Notes under the pieces: model-generated
What the model was told of the DNA's origin: nothing
The model's database searches: none
Seen by the model: the letters and a program-made list of their open reading frames with translations, nothing else
Program-made: the position numbers and the translations under genes
Shown here: piece by piece, positions 1 through 8,798 of the stretch
Layout of the letters: each line of letters starts with the position of its first letter
Position numbering within the stretch: the stretch's first letter is position 1
Source: AC-32 sp963813435
GTDB lineage: Bacteria > Actinomycetota > Thermoleophilia > Gaiellales > Gaiellaceae
Length of the DNA: 64,000 nucleotides
Assembly (NCBI GenBank): GCA_963813435.1
Contig: CAWEYY010000004.1
Location: forward strand, 367,583-431,582
Direction of reading: 5' to 3'

Positions 1-887
1 CCGCCTGAGACGATGCAGACGACCTTTCCGTCGCCTCCATGACCTTTGAGCGCGGCCGCGAGAGCGAGCCCTCCCGCGCCTTCGGCGACCACCCGCGCCC
101 GCTCGGCGAGCAGGCGCACCGCAGCGGCCGTGTCGTCGAGAGAGGCCGCAAATGCGCCATCGAGCGCCTCCTGGAGTAGCGGCCACATCGCGTCCAGGAC
201 GGCCGGCGAGCCCGAGCCGTCCACGAACGACGCCCGGTACTCGACCGAGCGCTGCTCGCCGGCCGCGAAGGAGGCGGTCAGCGGCGCGCCCGTCTCCGGC
301 TCCACGGCGTAGACGCGCGTCTCCGGGCGGAGCTGCTTGACGGCACTCGCAATCCCGACGCTGAGCCCGCCGCCCCCGAACGGGACGAGCACGACGTCCG
401 GATCGGGCAGATCCTCGACGATCTCGAGGCCGATCGTGCCGTTGCCCGCCATCACGCGGTCGTCCTGGACGGGGTGGACGAAGACGCCGTCGGCATCGGG
501 GTAGCTCGAGGTGGTGATCGCCTCCCACCAGCGCTCGTGTGTGACCTTGACCGTGCGCCCGCCGAGGCGCTCGATCGCGGCCAGCTTCGTCTCGGGCGCG
601 CGGTCGGGAACGACGACGGTGCAGGGAATCTCGAGCTCGCGTGCGGCCCAGGCGACGCCCTGGCCCATGTTCCCCGCGCTCGCCGTGACGACGCCGGCCT
701 GCAGCTCCCCGGGCGGGATCTGGGAGACGGCGTTCAGCGCGCCGCGCAGCTTGAACGACCCGATCGGCTGGAGGTTCTCGAGCTTGAGGTAGATCTCGCC
801 GGGGTGCTGGAGGCGCACGAGCGGCGTGCGCGGCACGCGGCCGGCCAGCCGCTCTCTCGCGGCCTGGATCTCGGCGAGGGGGATCAG
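1..887 (-). CDS. Threonine/serine dehydratase family PLP enzyme (3' end outside window)
   Basis: Fold-type II PLP enzyme of the threonine dehydratase family, expected to deaminate a hydroxyamino acid to a 2-oxo acid and ammonia in the cytoplasm. The reading frame is open from 887 to the window edge; the C-terminus is cut off. Visible motifs are the PLP lysine in GSFKLRGA (about residue 50), the substrate loop SAGNMGQG and the phosphate-binding glycine loop PFGGGGLSVG. The family's usual N-terminus (IPLAEIQAARERL) begins at a CTG at 887-885 that overlaps the TGA of the upstream gene (CTGA); the next in-frame GTG would remove about 17 conserved residues, so a CTG start is preferred. Pairing with an ornithine-cyclodeaminase-like gene resembles EutB/EutC of ectoine catabolism, but no other such genes are seen here, so this is only a possibility. 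Confidence 0.85.
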   Translation of the reverse strand, partial: MIPLAEIQAARERLAGRVPRTPLVRLQHPGEIYLKLENLQPIGSFKLRGALNAVSQIPPGELQAGVVTASAGNMGQGVAWAARELEIPCTVVVPDRAPETKLAAIERLGGRTVKVTHERWWEAITTSSYPDADGVFVHPVQDDRVMAGNGTIGLEIVEDLPDPDVVLVPFGGGGLSVGIASAVKQLRPETRVYAVEPETGAPLTASFAAGEQRSVEYRASFVDGSGSPAVLDAMWPLLQEALDGAFAASLDDTAAAVRLLAERARVVAEGAGGLALAAALKGHGGDGKVVCIVSG

Positions 888-1855
888 AACGGCACCGAGG
901 TTCCGGCGCCCTCGGCCAGCGCGCGGGCGTAGACGTGCTCTGCGCTCGCAAGGTCCTCGACCGCGAGGCCGAGCGACTTGAAGACGGTCAGTTCCTCGTC
1001 CGAGCGGCGGCCCTCGCCCGAGCCGATGAGCACCTCGCCGAGCTCCGCGCGGATGTGCTCAGGGTCGAGCCCGGCCATCAGGTAGTCCCCGGACTCGTTC
1101 ACCATCGACTCACGCGCGTCGGCGAACAGCGCCGCGGCTTGCATGGTCTTCGAGTCGAGCTCCCGCGTGGCCGAGATCGACGAGCCCACGGCGTTGACAT
1201 GCGTTCCCGGGGCGAGCCAGGCGCGGTCGACGATCGGCTCGCGCGCGGAGGTGGCCGTCACCACGACGTCAGCGTCGCGCAGGGCCTCCTCGGCGCTCGC
1301 GGCGGCCTCGACCGGGAACGGCGGCTGCGACTCGGCGACGAGCGCCTCCACCGCCTCGGGGGTGCGGCTCCACACCCGTGCGCGCTCGAACCGGCCGAGC
1401 GCGGCCATCGCCTCGAGGTGCGAGCGTGCCTGCACGCCGGCGCCGAGGATCGCGAGCTCCTTCGCGTCGGGCCTGGCGAGCGCGCGCGTCGCGACCGCGG
1501 AGACCGCGGCGGTGCGGATGGCCGTCACCGACGAGCCGTCGAGCAGCGCGCGGAGCTGGCCGGTCTCGCCGTCGAAGAGCAGCACGCCGCCCTGGTGGGC
1601 GTCGAGGCCCTTCGCCGGGTTCCCCGGAAAGATGCAGACCGCCTTCAGGCCGTACGAGGTCCCGGGCTCGGAGCGGTGCGCGGGCATCAGGCCGAACAGG
1701 CTCTCCTCGTCCGGCGGCCGGATGGCCCAGCGCAGCGGCTGCCACATCCGGCCGCGCGCGAGGTCCGAGAGCGTCTCTTGCATGAGCTCGATGCACTCGC
1801 CCATCGGCAACAGTCGCCGGACGTCGTCGTGCGAGAGGACGAGCAGCTCGCTCAT
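884..1855 (-). CDS. Ornithine cyclodeaminase / mu-crystallin family protein
   Basis: NAD(P)-dependent enzyme of the ornithine cyclodeaminase/mu-crystallin/ketimine reductase family, 323 aa, the usual length. The Rossmann motif GAGVQARSHLEAM lies near residue 140 and the family's conserved segments VNAVGSS and FKSLGLAVED are present. It begins with ATG at 1855, and its stop overlaps the start of the dehydratase by four bases, so the two are translationally coupled. Family members act on ornithine, proline, alanine or cyclic imines, and the true substrate cannot be read from the sequence. Coupling to a threonine-dehydratase-like gene recalls EutC of ectoine degradation; that remains a hypothesis. 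Confidence 0.88.
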   Translation of the reverse strand: MSELLVLSHDDVRRLLPMGECIELMQETLSDLARGRMWQPLRWAIRPPDEESLFGLMPAHRSEPGTSYGLKAVCIFPGNPAKGLDAHQGGVLLFDGETGQLRALLDGSSVTAIRTAAVSAVATRALARPDAKELAILGAGVQARSHLEAMAALGRFERARVWSRTPEAVEALVAESQPPFPVEAAASAEEALRDADVVVTATSAREPIVDRAWLAPGTHVNAVGSSISATRELDSKTMQAAALFADARESMVNESGDYLMAGLDPEHIRAELGEVLIGSGEGRRSDEELTVFKSLGLAVEDLASAEHVYARALAEGAGTSVPF

Positions 1856-1858
1856 CTA

Positions 1859-1930
1859 AGGCGTCGCTTGCGGCGCCGACCTCAGGACGTGCGGGCTCTG
1901 CCCGCGCGGCCGTCGGAAATGACCGGTCGA
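1859..1930 (+). repeat. Intergenic double-hairpin repeat, copy A
   Basis: About 72 bp made of a first hairpin (GGCGTCGCTTGCGGCGCC), a second hairpin with arms around GCGGGCTCTGCCCGC, and a tail ending CCGTCGGAAATGACCGGTCGA. It shares layout and tail with two other copies in this window. It sits between the start of the ornithine-cyclodeaminase-like gene and the end of the aldo/keto reductase. Confidence 0.75.
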
Positions 1931-1958
1931 TCCGAGTGAACTCATATCGAAACCATCT

Positions 1959-2924
1959 CTACAGAAAGAGCTTGGCCAACTCGTCGCGCTCCTGCAGCGA
2001 GAGCGGGAGCTCCAGCGCGGCGAATGCGGGCTCGAGGTGCGCGGGCCGGCGCGGGCCGACGACCACGGACGTGACCTGCGGGTTGCTCAGCACCCACGCG
2101 AGCGCGAGGGTCGCCGAGTCCACGGCGCGCTCTACGGCGGCCGCCTCGAATGCCTCGAGCGCATCGAAGGTGCGCTCGGTCCCGAGCTCCGTGTATGGCT
2201 CGGGGCGAAGGGTCATCCGCGAGCCGGACGGGTACGCCTCGCCGCGCCGGTACTTCCCGGTCAGCCAGCCGCCCGCGAGCGGGCTGAACGGCGTGAAGCC
2301 GAGGCCTTCGCGCTCGCATATGGGAAGCACGTCCGCCTCCGGGCCGCGCTGGAGGAGGCTGTACTCGTTCTGCACCCACTCGAGGCGTGCGAGGCCGAGC
2401 CGCTCGCTCGTCTCGAGCGCCTCCTCGAGCTGTGCGCCGTCGAGGTTGCTCGCCCCGAACGCGCGCACCTTCCCCGAGCGGACGAGCTCATCCAGTGCGC
2501 GCAGGGTCTCCTCGATCGGTGTCTCCGGGTCGGGCTCGTGCGTCAGGTACATGTCGATCCGCTCGGTTTGCAGCCGCCCGAGGCTGCCCTCGATCTCGCG
2601 CATGATCCGGTCGTCCGACAGGCCGTGGTCGTCCGGGTCGCCCGTGACCGACCAGAAGACCTTTGTGCTCAGGAGCACGTCGCCTCCTCGCTCCGCCCGC
2701 CAGCGGCCGACCCAGGTCTCGCTGCGGCCCCCGCCGTACGAGGCCGCCGTGTCGAGGACGGTGATTCCGGCCTCGGCGGCGGCGTCCATTAGCGCGAACG
2801 CCTCCTCGATCGTCTCGCCCTGGCCGAAGAGCTCCGGCGCCGAGCCGATCCCACCGAAGTTCCCGCAGCCGAGGCTGATGCGCGAGACCTCCAGCTCCGT
2901 GCGGCCGAGTCGCCTGACCTCCAC
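1959..2924 (-). CDS. Aldo/keto reductase
   Basis: NADPH-dependent oxidoreductase of the aldo/keto reductase superfamily (TIM barrel), 321 aa, typical length. The N-terminus RRLGRTELEVSRISLGCGNFGG is typical, followed by the catalytic Asp/Tyr region (LDTAASYGGGRSE), a YLTHEPDP segment carrying the active-site His, and a cofactor-binding region near SNPQVTSVVVGPR. The start is a GTG at 2924. It lies 9 bases downstream of the VWA gene on the same strand and is probably co-transcribed with coxD and coxE. The substrate is unknown; the position behind CO dehydrogenase accessory genes does not by itself imply a role in CO oxidation. Confidence 0.9.
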   Translation of the reverse strand: MEVRRLGRTELEVSRISLGCGNFGGIGSAPELFGQGETIEEAFALMDAAAEAGITVLDTAASYGGGRSETWVGRWRAERGGDVLLSTKVFWSVTGDPDDHGLSDDRIMREIEGSLGRLQTERIDMYLTHEPDPETPIEETLRALDELVRSGKVRAFGASNLDGAQLEEALETSERLGLARLEWVQNEYSLLQRGPEADVLPICEREGLGFTPFSPLAGGWLTGKYRRGEAYPSGSRMTLRPEPYTELGTERTFDALEAFEAAAVERAVDSATLALAWVLSNPQVTSVVVGPRRPAHLEPAFAALELPLSLQERDELAKLFL

Positions 2925-2933
2925 GAGCGGAGG

Positions 2934-3959
2934 CTACTTCTCGAGAGCCGTCCCGACCGCTTCGAGGCTCGCGAGGTTGTGGCCGCTCGCGAAGACGTCG
3001 ACGTAGGGGAGCGCGGCCTTCATGCCGCGGGCGAGCGGCGCGTAGGCCGGGTCCTCTTTGAGCGGGTTGAGCCAGAACACCTCGTGCGCGAGGCGCGAGA
3101 GGCGGGCCATCTGCTCGGCCAGCAGGTCGGGGTCGCCGACCTCGAGCCCGTCGGAGAGGATCACGACGTTCGCCCCGCGGGCGAGGCCGCGGTGCCCGTA
3201 CTCGTCGAGGAAGCGCTTGAGCGACTCGCCGATCCGCGTGCCGCCGTTCCAGTCGACCACCTCGGCGGCGGCGCGGCCGAGCGCCTCGTCGAGATCGGAG
3301 GTCGCGAGCGCGCGCGTCAGTCGCGTCAGCCTTGTGCCGAAGCAGAACGCCTCGAAGCGCCGGTCGGCCCGCAGGACCGCGTGCGAGAACATCAAGAGGG
3401 CGCGCGAGTACTCGGCCATAGAGCCGGACACGTCGAGGATGAGGATCAGCCGCCTCGGCTTGCGCCGGCGGGTCTGCCACGCGCGCTCGACGGGCTCGCC
3501 GCCGGTCCGGAACGAGCGCCGCAGCGTGCGGCGCAGGTCGGGAACCCCGCGGCGCGAGGCCCGGCGGCGGCGGACCCGCCGCGGGGGCAGCGAGAACGGC
3601 ACGTGCTCCATCAGCGCGGCGAGCTGGGCGAGCTCCTCCGGGGAGCACTGCGCGAAGCTCTTCTCCCGGAGCAGCTCGACCGGGCTCGCGAGCGCGAGGT
3701 CGACCTCCTGCGTGGGAGCCGTGACGCGCACGAGCGTCCGCATCTCCGGCTCGACCTCGCCGAAGAAGTTCCCGAACACGCGGTCGTACGAAGGGATGTC
3801 CTGCGGCCGGCCGACGAGCGTCGCGCGGCCGGCCCAGTAGAGGTCGTCCGGGGAGAGCACGGCAGCGGCCCGGCAGAAGACGGCGATGCGGCCGGTCCCG
3901 ACCGGCAGGCCCTCGTCCCGAAGCGCCCGCCCGAAGCGGGTCAGCGTCTCCTCACTCAT
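2934..3959 (-). CDS. coxE: CoxE-like VWA domain protein
   Basis: Cytoplasmic VWA protein of the CoxE family, which works with the MoxR ATPase CoxD in maturing the Mo/Cu active site of aerobic CO dehydrogenase. It has 341 aa from the ATG at 3959; a TTG two codons upstream is possible. The C-terminal half is a VWA domain with an intact MIDAS motif DVSGSMAEYS (about residue 175) and further metal-site residues in NGGTRIGESL and LSDGLEVGD. A basic arginine-rich linker precedes it. It follows the MoxR ATPase gene on the same strand, with repeat copy B between them, and is divergent from coxMSL; that context makes the assignment strong. Confidence 0.86.
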   Translation of the reverse strand: MSEETLTRFGRALRDEGLPVGTGRIAVFCRAAAVLSPDDLYWAGRATLVGRPQDIPSYDRVFGNFFGEVEPEMRTLVRVTAPTQEVDLALASPVELLREKSFAQCSPEELAQLAALMEHVPFSLPPRRVRRRRASRRGVPDLRRTLRRSFRTGGEPVERAWQTRRRKPRRLILILDVSGSMAEYSRALLMFSHAVLRADRRFEAFCFGTRLTRLTRALATSDLDEALGRAAAEVVDWNGGTRIGESLKRFLDEYGHRGLARGANVVILSDGLEVGDPDLLAEQMARLSRLAHEVFWLNPLKEDPAYAPLARGMKAALPYVDVFASGHNLASLEAVGTALEK

Positions 3960-3984
3960 GGCCAACCTTCTGGCGGAGAATGTG

Positions 3985-4055
3985 TCGACCGGTCAGTTCA
4001 GACGGCCGGACGGGCGAGGCCCGCCCGGCCTGAGGGAGACGACGCAAGCGTCGTC
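3985..4055 (-). repeat. Intergenic double-hairpin repeat, copy B
   Basis: Read on the minus strand, it starts directly after the coxD stop with the hairpin GACGACGCTTGCGTCGTC, then a second GC hairpin around GGCGGGCCTCGCCCG, and ends CCGTCTGAACTGACCGGTCGA. Layout and tail match copies A and C. It separates coxD from coxE and could act as an intra-operon terminator, attenuator or mRNA stabiliser. Confidence 0.75.
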
Positions 4056-4922
4056 TCACGGGGCGAGCTCGGGCAGCTCGGCCTCGACCCGGCGCAGGTC
4101 GTCGCGGTTCTTGACCGCCCAGCCGATCGTCTCGCGGGCAGGCCTCCCGTTCGCTGACGAGGCGCCGAGCAGCGAGAGCGCGCGGGCCCAGTCGATCGCC
4201 TCCGCGACACCGGGCAGCTTTACGAGGTCGAGCTCGCGCAGCCGGCCGACCGTCTCGGCGACCGAGCGGGCGAGCTCCTCCGAGACGCCGGGCGCGCGCA
4301 GGCGGACGATCTCCACCTCGCGCTCGAGCTCGGGGAAGTCGATCCAGTGGTAGAGGCAGCGCCGCTTGAGCGCGTCGTGCAGCTCGCGCGTGCGGTTCGA
4401 GGTGATCACGACCGCGGGAGGCGCGTCCGCGGAAATCGTCCCGAGCTCGGGCACGGTCACGGCGTACTCCGAGAGCACCTCGAGCAGGAAGGCCTCGAAC
4501 TCGTCGTCCGCGCGGTCGAGCTCGTCGATCAGGAGCACGGCGCGTGCACCCGCGCGGATCGCCCGCAGCAGCGGTCGCTCGAGCAGGAAGTCCGGCCCGT
4601 ACAGCTCCGCCACGCGCTCGTCGGGCTCGAGCTCGCCGGCCTGGAGAGCCCGTGCGTAGAGCAGCTGGCGCGAGTAGTCCCACTCGTACAGGGCCTGCGC
4701 CGCGTCGATCCCCTCGTAGCACTGGAGCCGGATCAGCTCGGCGTCGAGGATGCGGGCCAGCGTCTTCCCGACCTCGGTCTTCCCAACACCGGCCTCGCCC
4801 TCGAGCAGCAGGGGGCGGCCCATCGAGTGCGCGAGGAAGATCGCGGTCGCAAGCCCGCGGTCCGGGAGATACGACTCGGCCGCGAGCGCTCGCTCGACGT
4901 CGTCGACGGAATCCAGGGGCAT
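4056..4922 (-). CDS. coxD: MoxR-family AAA+ ATPase, CoxD-like
   Basis: AAA+ ATPase of the MoxR family, expected to act as a chaperone with the VWA partner CoxE to assemble the CO dehydrogenase metal centre. It has 288 aa from the ATG at 4922 (a second in-frame ATG at 4931 is possible). Walker A is GEAGVGKTE (about residue 42), Walker B is LLIDELDRAD (about residue 129), sensor 1 is VITSNRTREL, and the arginine region LKRRCLYHWIDFP is characteristic of CoxD. It is divergent from coxM with about 96 bp between the two starts, so one control region could serve both operons. Confidence 0.9.
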   Translation of the reverse strand: MPLDSVDDVERALAAESYLPDRGLATAIFLAHSMGRPLLLEGEAGVGKTEVGKTLARILDAELIRLQCYEGIDAAQALYEWDYSRQLLYARALQAGELEPDERVAELYGPDFLLERPLLRAIRAGARAVLLIDELDRADDEFEAFLLEVLSEYAVTVPELGTISADAPPAVVITSNRTRELHDALKRRCLYHWIDFPELEREVEIVRLRAPGVSEELARSVAETVGRLRELDLVKLPGVAEAIDWARALSLLGASSANGRPARETIGWAVKNRDDLRRVEAELPELAP

Positions 4923-5018
4923 GGGGAACATCGTAGGGAACGTCGGTGCAGCGGGTACCCCTCGCGGGGGCGTATTCTCGCTGTGGCACCGTTGCTGCGG
5001 CCCAAGGAGGTGGCCCCT

Positions 5019-5885
5019 ATGTATCCCGCAAGCTTCGAGTACTTCGCACCAACTACGCTCGAGGAGGCGGGTGAGATCCTCGAGCGCTTCGGGGACGAGG
5101 CCAAGGTTCTCGCGGGAGGGCAGAGCCTGATCCCGCTTATGAAGCTTCGCTTCGCGTCGCCGAAGGCGCTCGTGGACGTCAACGGCATCGACGGGCTCGA
5201 CACCCTCGCCGAGGACGGCGGCGGCCTCAAGATCGGCGCGCTCGTCCGGCACTCGGCCTGTGAGGGATCGGACGTGCTGAAGGGGCGATTCGGCGCGCTC
5301 GGCGACGCGGCGCCGCAGATCTCCGACCCGATCGTCCGGAACCGCGGCACCGTCGGCGGCTCGCTCGCGCACGCCGATCCCCAGGGCGACTGGGGCTCGG
5401 CCATGATCGCCGTCGGCGCGGAGGTCGTGGCGCGCGGCCCGGGCGGCGAGCGAACGATCCCGGTCCGCGAGTTCTTCGACGGGCCGTTCACGACGAAGCT
5501 CGAGCCCTCGGAGATCCTGACCGAGATCAGGGTTCCCGACCCGGGCGCGAAGGCGGGCGGCACCTACCTCAAGCTGGAGCGCAAGGTCGGCGACTTCGCC
5601 ACGGTCGGCGTCGCCGTTCACGTCTCGTTCTCGAACGGCTCGGTCGGGCGTGCCGGGATCGCGCTGACCGGGGTCGGTCCGACGAACCTCGCCGCTACCG
5701 CGGCCGAGGAGGCGCTCGCCGGGAAGGCGCTCGACGACGATGCGATCGGCGAGGCAGCACGGCTCGCCGCTGAGGCGGCCCAGCCTCGCACTGACGTGCG
5801 GGGCAGCGAGGAGTACAAGCGAAACGTCGTCCGCGTCTTCACGGAGCGAGGGCTCCGCACTGCGGCTGAAGGGAGCAGCGAATGA
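5019..5885 (+). CDS. coxM: Form I CO dehydrogenase medium (FAD) subunit
   Basis: FAD-binding subunit of the molybdenum hydroxylase CO dehydrogenase; it takes electrons from the 2Fe-2S subunit and passes them to the respiratory quinone pool. It has 288 aa. The FAD motifs AGGQSLIPLMKLR (about residue 32) and TVGGSLAHADPQGDW (about residue 113) are present, with a CO_deh_flav_C-type C-terminus. The start is ATG at 5019, eight bases after a strong AAGGAGG ribosome binding site. The stop overlaps the coxS start (ATGA). The order M-S-L is that of form I (true CO-oxidising) clusters. Confidence 0.95.
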   Translation: MYPASFEYFAPTTLEEAGEILERFGDEAKVLAGGQSLIPLMKLRFASPKALVDVNGIDGLDTLAEDGGGLKIGALVRHSACEGSDVLKGRFGALGDAAPQISDPIVRNRGTVGGSLAHADPQGDWGSAMIAVGAEVVARGPGGERTIPVREFFDGPFTTKLEPSEILTEIRVPDPGAKAGGTYLKLERKVGDFATVGVAVHVSFSNGSVGRAGIALTGVGPTNLAATAAEEALAGKALDDDAIGEAARLAAEAAQPRTDVRGSEEYKRNVVRVFTERGLRTAAEGSSE

Positions 5886-6394
5886 CCGAGGTCATGGTCC
5901 CCCGGGAGGGCGTGATCAACCGCCCCATCACGGTTACCGTCAACGGCCAGGAGCGTTCGGCGATCGTCGAGACGCGCCTCCTGCTCGTCCACCTTCTGCG
6001 CGAGACCTTCGGGCTGACCGGAACGCACATCGGCTGCGACACGACGAGCTGCGGCGCGTGCACCGTCCTCATCGACGGCGTGCCCGTGAAGTCGTGCACG
6101 CAGTTCGCCGTCCAGGCAGACGGCCACGAGGTGACGACGGTCGAGGGCCTCGCGACCGCCGAGGGGCTTCATCCCATTCAGGAGGGGTTCCGCGAGGAGC
6201 ACGGGCTCCAGTGCGGCTTCTGCACGCCCGGGATGATGCTCACGGCGACGGCGCTGCTGAAGAAGAACCCGAGCCCGTCGGAGGAGGAGATCCGGTGGGC
6301 GCTGTCGGGCAACGTCTGCCGCTGCACCGGCTACCAGAACATCGTCAAGGCCGTCCAGCACGCCGCCGCAGCAACGAATCGGGCACGCGGATGA
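5882..6394 (+). CDS. coxS: Form I CO dehydrogenase small (2x 2Fe-2S) subunit
   Basis: Iron-sulphur subunit that carries electrons from the Mo/Cu site to FAD. It has 170 aa. The plant-type ferredoxin cysteines are CDTTSCGACT plus the following SC, and the second cluster is held by QCGFCTPG and CRCTGY. The N-terminus is about 14 residues longer than that of the second coxS in this window (starting MTEVMVPREG). It overlaps coxM by four bases and coxL follows after 52 bp. It would work only as part of the coxMSL heterotrimer. Confidence 0.95.
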   Translation: MTEVMVPREGVINRPITVTVNGQERSAIVETRLLLVHLLRETFGLTGTHIGCDTTSCGACTVLIDGVPVKSCTQFAVQADGHEVTTVEGLATAEGLHPIQEGFREEHGLQCGFCTPGMMLTATALLKKNPSPSEEEIRWALSGNVCRCTGYQNIVKAVQHAAAATNRARG

Positions 6395-6446
6395 ACCGCG
6401 CACCCTCTGCAACGGCATCGACAAGCGACGCCTCGGGGAGGTAGAG

Positions 6447-8798
6447 ATGGCGACCACCGAAGAAGAGATTCGCGGCATCGGCCACTCCGTCAAGCGCCAG
6501 GAGGACGAGCGGTTCATCCGCGGCCGCGGCAACTACGTCGACGACGTCGTCCTGCCCGGGATGCTCCATCTCGAGCTCCTGCGCAGCCCGTACGCGCACG
6601 CGCGCATCAAGTCGATCGACACCTCGGCTGCGGAGGCGCTGCCGGGTGTCATCGCGGTCGTCACCGGCGACCTCATGGCCCAGCACAACCTCGCCTGGAT
6701 GCCGACGCTCTCCGGCGACACGCAGGCCGTGCTCGCCACCGACAAGGTGCGCTTCCAGGGCCAGGAGGTCGCGGCCGTCGTCGCCGAGACCGCGTACATC
6801 GCCAAGGACGCGCTCGAGCTGATCGACGTCGACTACGAGCCCCTGCCCGCGGTCACGACACCTCAGCAGGCGCTCGAGCCGGGCGCGCCGGTCATCCGTG
6901 ACGAGAAGGAAGGCCAGACCGACAACGCGATCTACCACTGGGAGGCCGGCGACAAGGACGCGACCGAGAAAGCCTTCGCCGACGCGGACAAGGTCGTCGA
7001 GCTCGACACGTTCTACCCGCGCTGCCACCCGTCTCCGCTCGAGTGCTGCGGCTGCGTCGCCGACGTCGACCCGGCGACCGGGAAGGCGACGATCTACATG
7101 ACCTCGCAGGCGCCGCACGCGCACCGGACGCTGTTCGCGCTCGTGGCGGGCCTCCCCGAGCACAAGATCCGGATCATCTCTCCGGACATCGGAGGCGGCT
7201 TTGGCAACAAGGTGCCGATCTACCCTGGCTACGTCGTCGCCACGGCCGCGTCGCTCCTGATCGGCCGGCCCGTGAAGTGGTCGGAGGACCGCACCGGGAA
7301 CCTGATCTCGACCGGCTTCGCCCGCGACTACCACATGCACGGCGAGCTCGCGGTCAAGGACGGCAAGATCGCCGGCCTGCGCGTGAAGATGCTCTCGGAC
7401 AACGGCGCGTTCTTCTCGGACGCCCAGCCGACGATCTGCAAGGCCGGTCTCTTCCACATCGTCACGGGCTCGTACGACATCCCGGCGGCCCACGTGGAGA
7501 CCGACGGTGCCTACACGAACAAGGCTCCGGGCGGCGTCGCGTACCGCTGCTCGTTCCGCGTCACCGAGGCGTCGTACCTGATCGAGCGCCTGGTGCAGAC
7601 CGCGGCCTACGAGCTCGGCGTCGACCCCGTCGAGTTCCGGCGGCGGAACTTCATCAAGCCGGACCAGTTCCCGTACAAGTCTGCGACCGGCTTCGAGTAC
7701 GACTCGGGCGACTACGAGAAGGCGATGGACCTCGCGCTCGAGAAGCTCGGCTATGCCGAGCTGCGCAAGGAGCAGGAGGAGGCCCGCAAGGAAGGCAGGC
7801 TGATCGGCATCGGGATCGCCTCGTTCACCGAGGTCGTCGGCGCGGGCAAAGGCTCGGAGTACCAGATCGCCGGCCTGCGGATGAACGACGGAGCCGAGCT
7901 GCGGATCCACCCGACCGGCAAGGCTGTCCTCAAGCTGAGCGTCAAGTCACAGGGCCAGGGCCACGAGACGACGTTCGCCCAGATCGTCGCCGAGGAGCTC
8001 GGGCTCCAGCCGGAGGACATCGAGGTGCAGGAGGGCGATACCGACAACACGCCGTACGGCCTCGGCACCTACGCGAGCCGCTCGACGCCGGTCTCGGGCG
8101 CCGCGACCGCGATGGTCTCTCGCCGGATCCGCGCCAAGGCGCAGAAGATCGCCGCACATCTACTCGAGGCATCCGAGGACGACCTCGAATGGGACAAGGG
8201 CCGCTTCAGCGTCAAGGGCGCGCCGGACAAGTCGACCACGATTCAGGACATCGCGTTCGCCGCCTACACCAACGTCCCGGACGGGATGGAGGACGGGCTC
8301 GAGGGCGTCTACTACTACGACCCGCCGAACATGACGTACCCGTTCGGCACGTACGCGGTGGTCGTGGAGATCGACCGCGGGACGGGCGCCTGGAAGGTCC
8401 AGCGCGTCGTCGCCGTCGACGACTGCGGCGTGCGGATCAACCCGATGATCGTCGAGGGCCAGATCATGGGCGGCCTGACCGAGGGCTTCGCGATCGCCGC
8501 CATGGAGCTGATCACGTTCGACGAGGACGGCAACTGCATCGGCTCCAACTTCATGGACTACCTGCTCCCGACCGCGTGGGAGACGCCGTCGTTCGAGCTG
8601 GACGAGACTGTCACGCCGTCGCCGCACCACCCGATCGGTGCCAAGGGCATCGGCGAGTCGGCGACCGTCGGCTCGCCTGCGGCCTACGTCAACGCGGTCG
8701 TGGACGCGCTCGCGCACGCCGGAGTGCGGAACTTCGAGATGCCGGTCACCTCGGACAAGGTCTGGGCCGCCCTCCAGGAGGCAGGATTGGCGGAATGA
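6447..8798 (+). CDS. coxL: Form I CO dehydrogenase large catalytic subunit
   Basis: Molybdopterin cytosine dinucleotide-binding catalytic subunit that oxidises CO to CO2. It has 783 aa, near the length of known form I CoxL. The diagnostic active-site loop is AYRCSFR (about residues 365-371), in which the Cys carries the Cu-S-Mo bridge; form II enzymes have AYRGAGR instead. The cofactor motif GGGFGNK (about residue 250) and the active-site glutamate in GAKGIGES (about residue 736) are intact. Its stop overlaps the next start (ATGA). Presence of form I predicts energy generation from atmospheric or low-level CO (family knowledge), provided the maturation genes are functional. Confidence 0.96.
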   Translation: MATTEEEIRGIGHSVKRQEDERFIRGRGNYVDDVVLPGMLHLELLRSPYAHARIKSIDTSAAEALPGVIAVVTGDLMAQHNLAWMPTLSGDTQAVLATDKVRFQGQEVAAVVAETAYIAKDALELIDVDYEPLPAVTTPQQALEPGAPVIRDEKEGQTDNAIYHWEAGDKDATEKAFADADKVVELDTFYPRCHPSPLECCGCVADVDPATGKATIYMTSQAPHAHRTLFALVAGLPEHKIRIISPDIGGGFGNKVPIYPGYVVATAASLLIGRPVKWSEDRTGNLISTGFARDYHMHGELAVKDGKIAGLRVKMLSDNGAFFSDAQPTICKAGLFHIVTGSYDIPAAHVETDGAYTNKAPGGVAYRCSFRVTEASYLIERLVQTAAYELGVDPVEFRRRNFIKPDQFPYKSATGFEYDSGDYEKAMDLALEKLGYAELRKEQEEARKEGRLIGIGIASFTEVVGAGKGSEYQIAGLRMNDGAELRIHPTGKAVLKLSVKSQGQGHETTFAQIVAEELGLQPEDIEVQEGDTDNTPYGLGTYASRSTPVSGAATAMVSRRIRAKAQKIAAHLLEASEDDLEWDKGRFSVKGAPDKSTTIQDIAFAAYTNVPDGMEDGLEGVYYYDPPNMTYPFGTYAVVVEIDRGTGAWKVQRVVAVDDCGVRINPMIVEGQIMGGLTEGFAIAAMELITFDEDGNCIGSNFMDYLLPTAWETPSFELDETVTPSPHHPIGAKGIGESATVGSPAAYVNAVVDALAHAGVRNFEMPVTSDKVWAALQEAGLAE

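Noticed and set aside
4923..5621. N-terminal extension of the coxD frame into coxM
   Set aside because: MoxR proteins start just before the helix ahead of Walker A; the extension is antisense to coxM.
6345..7910. Long minus-strand frame opposite form I coxL
   Set aside because: Antisense shadow of a strongly supported gene, with no recognisable motif or ribosome binding site.
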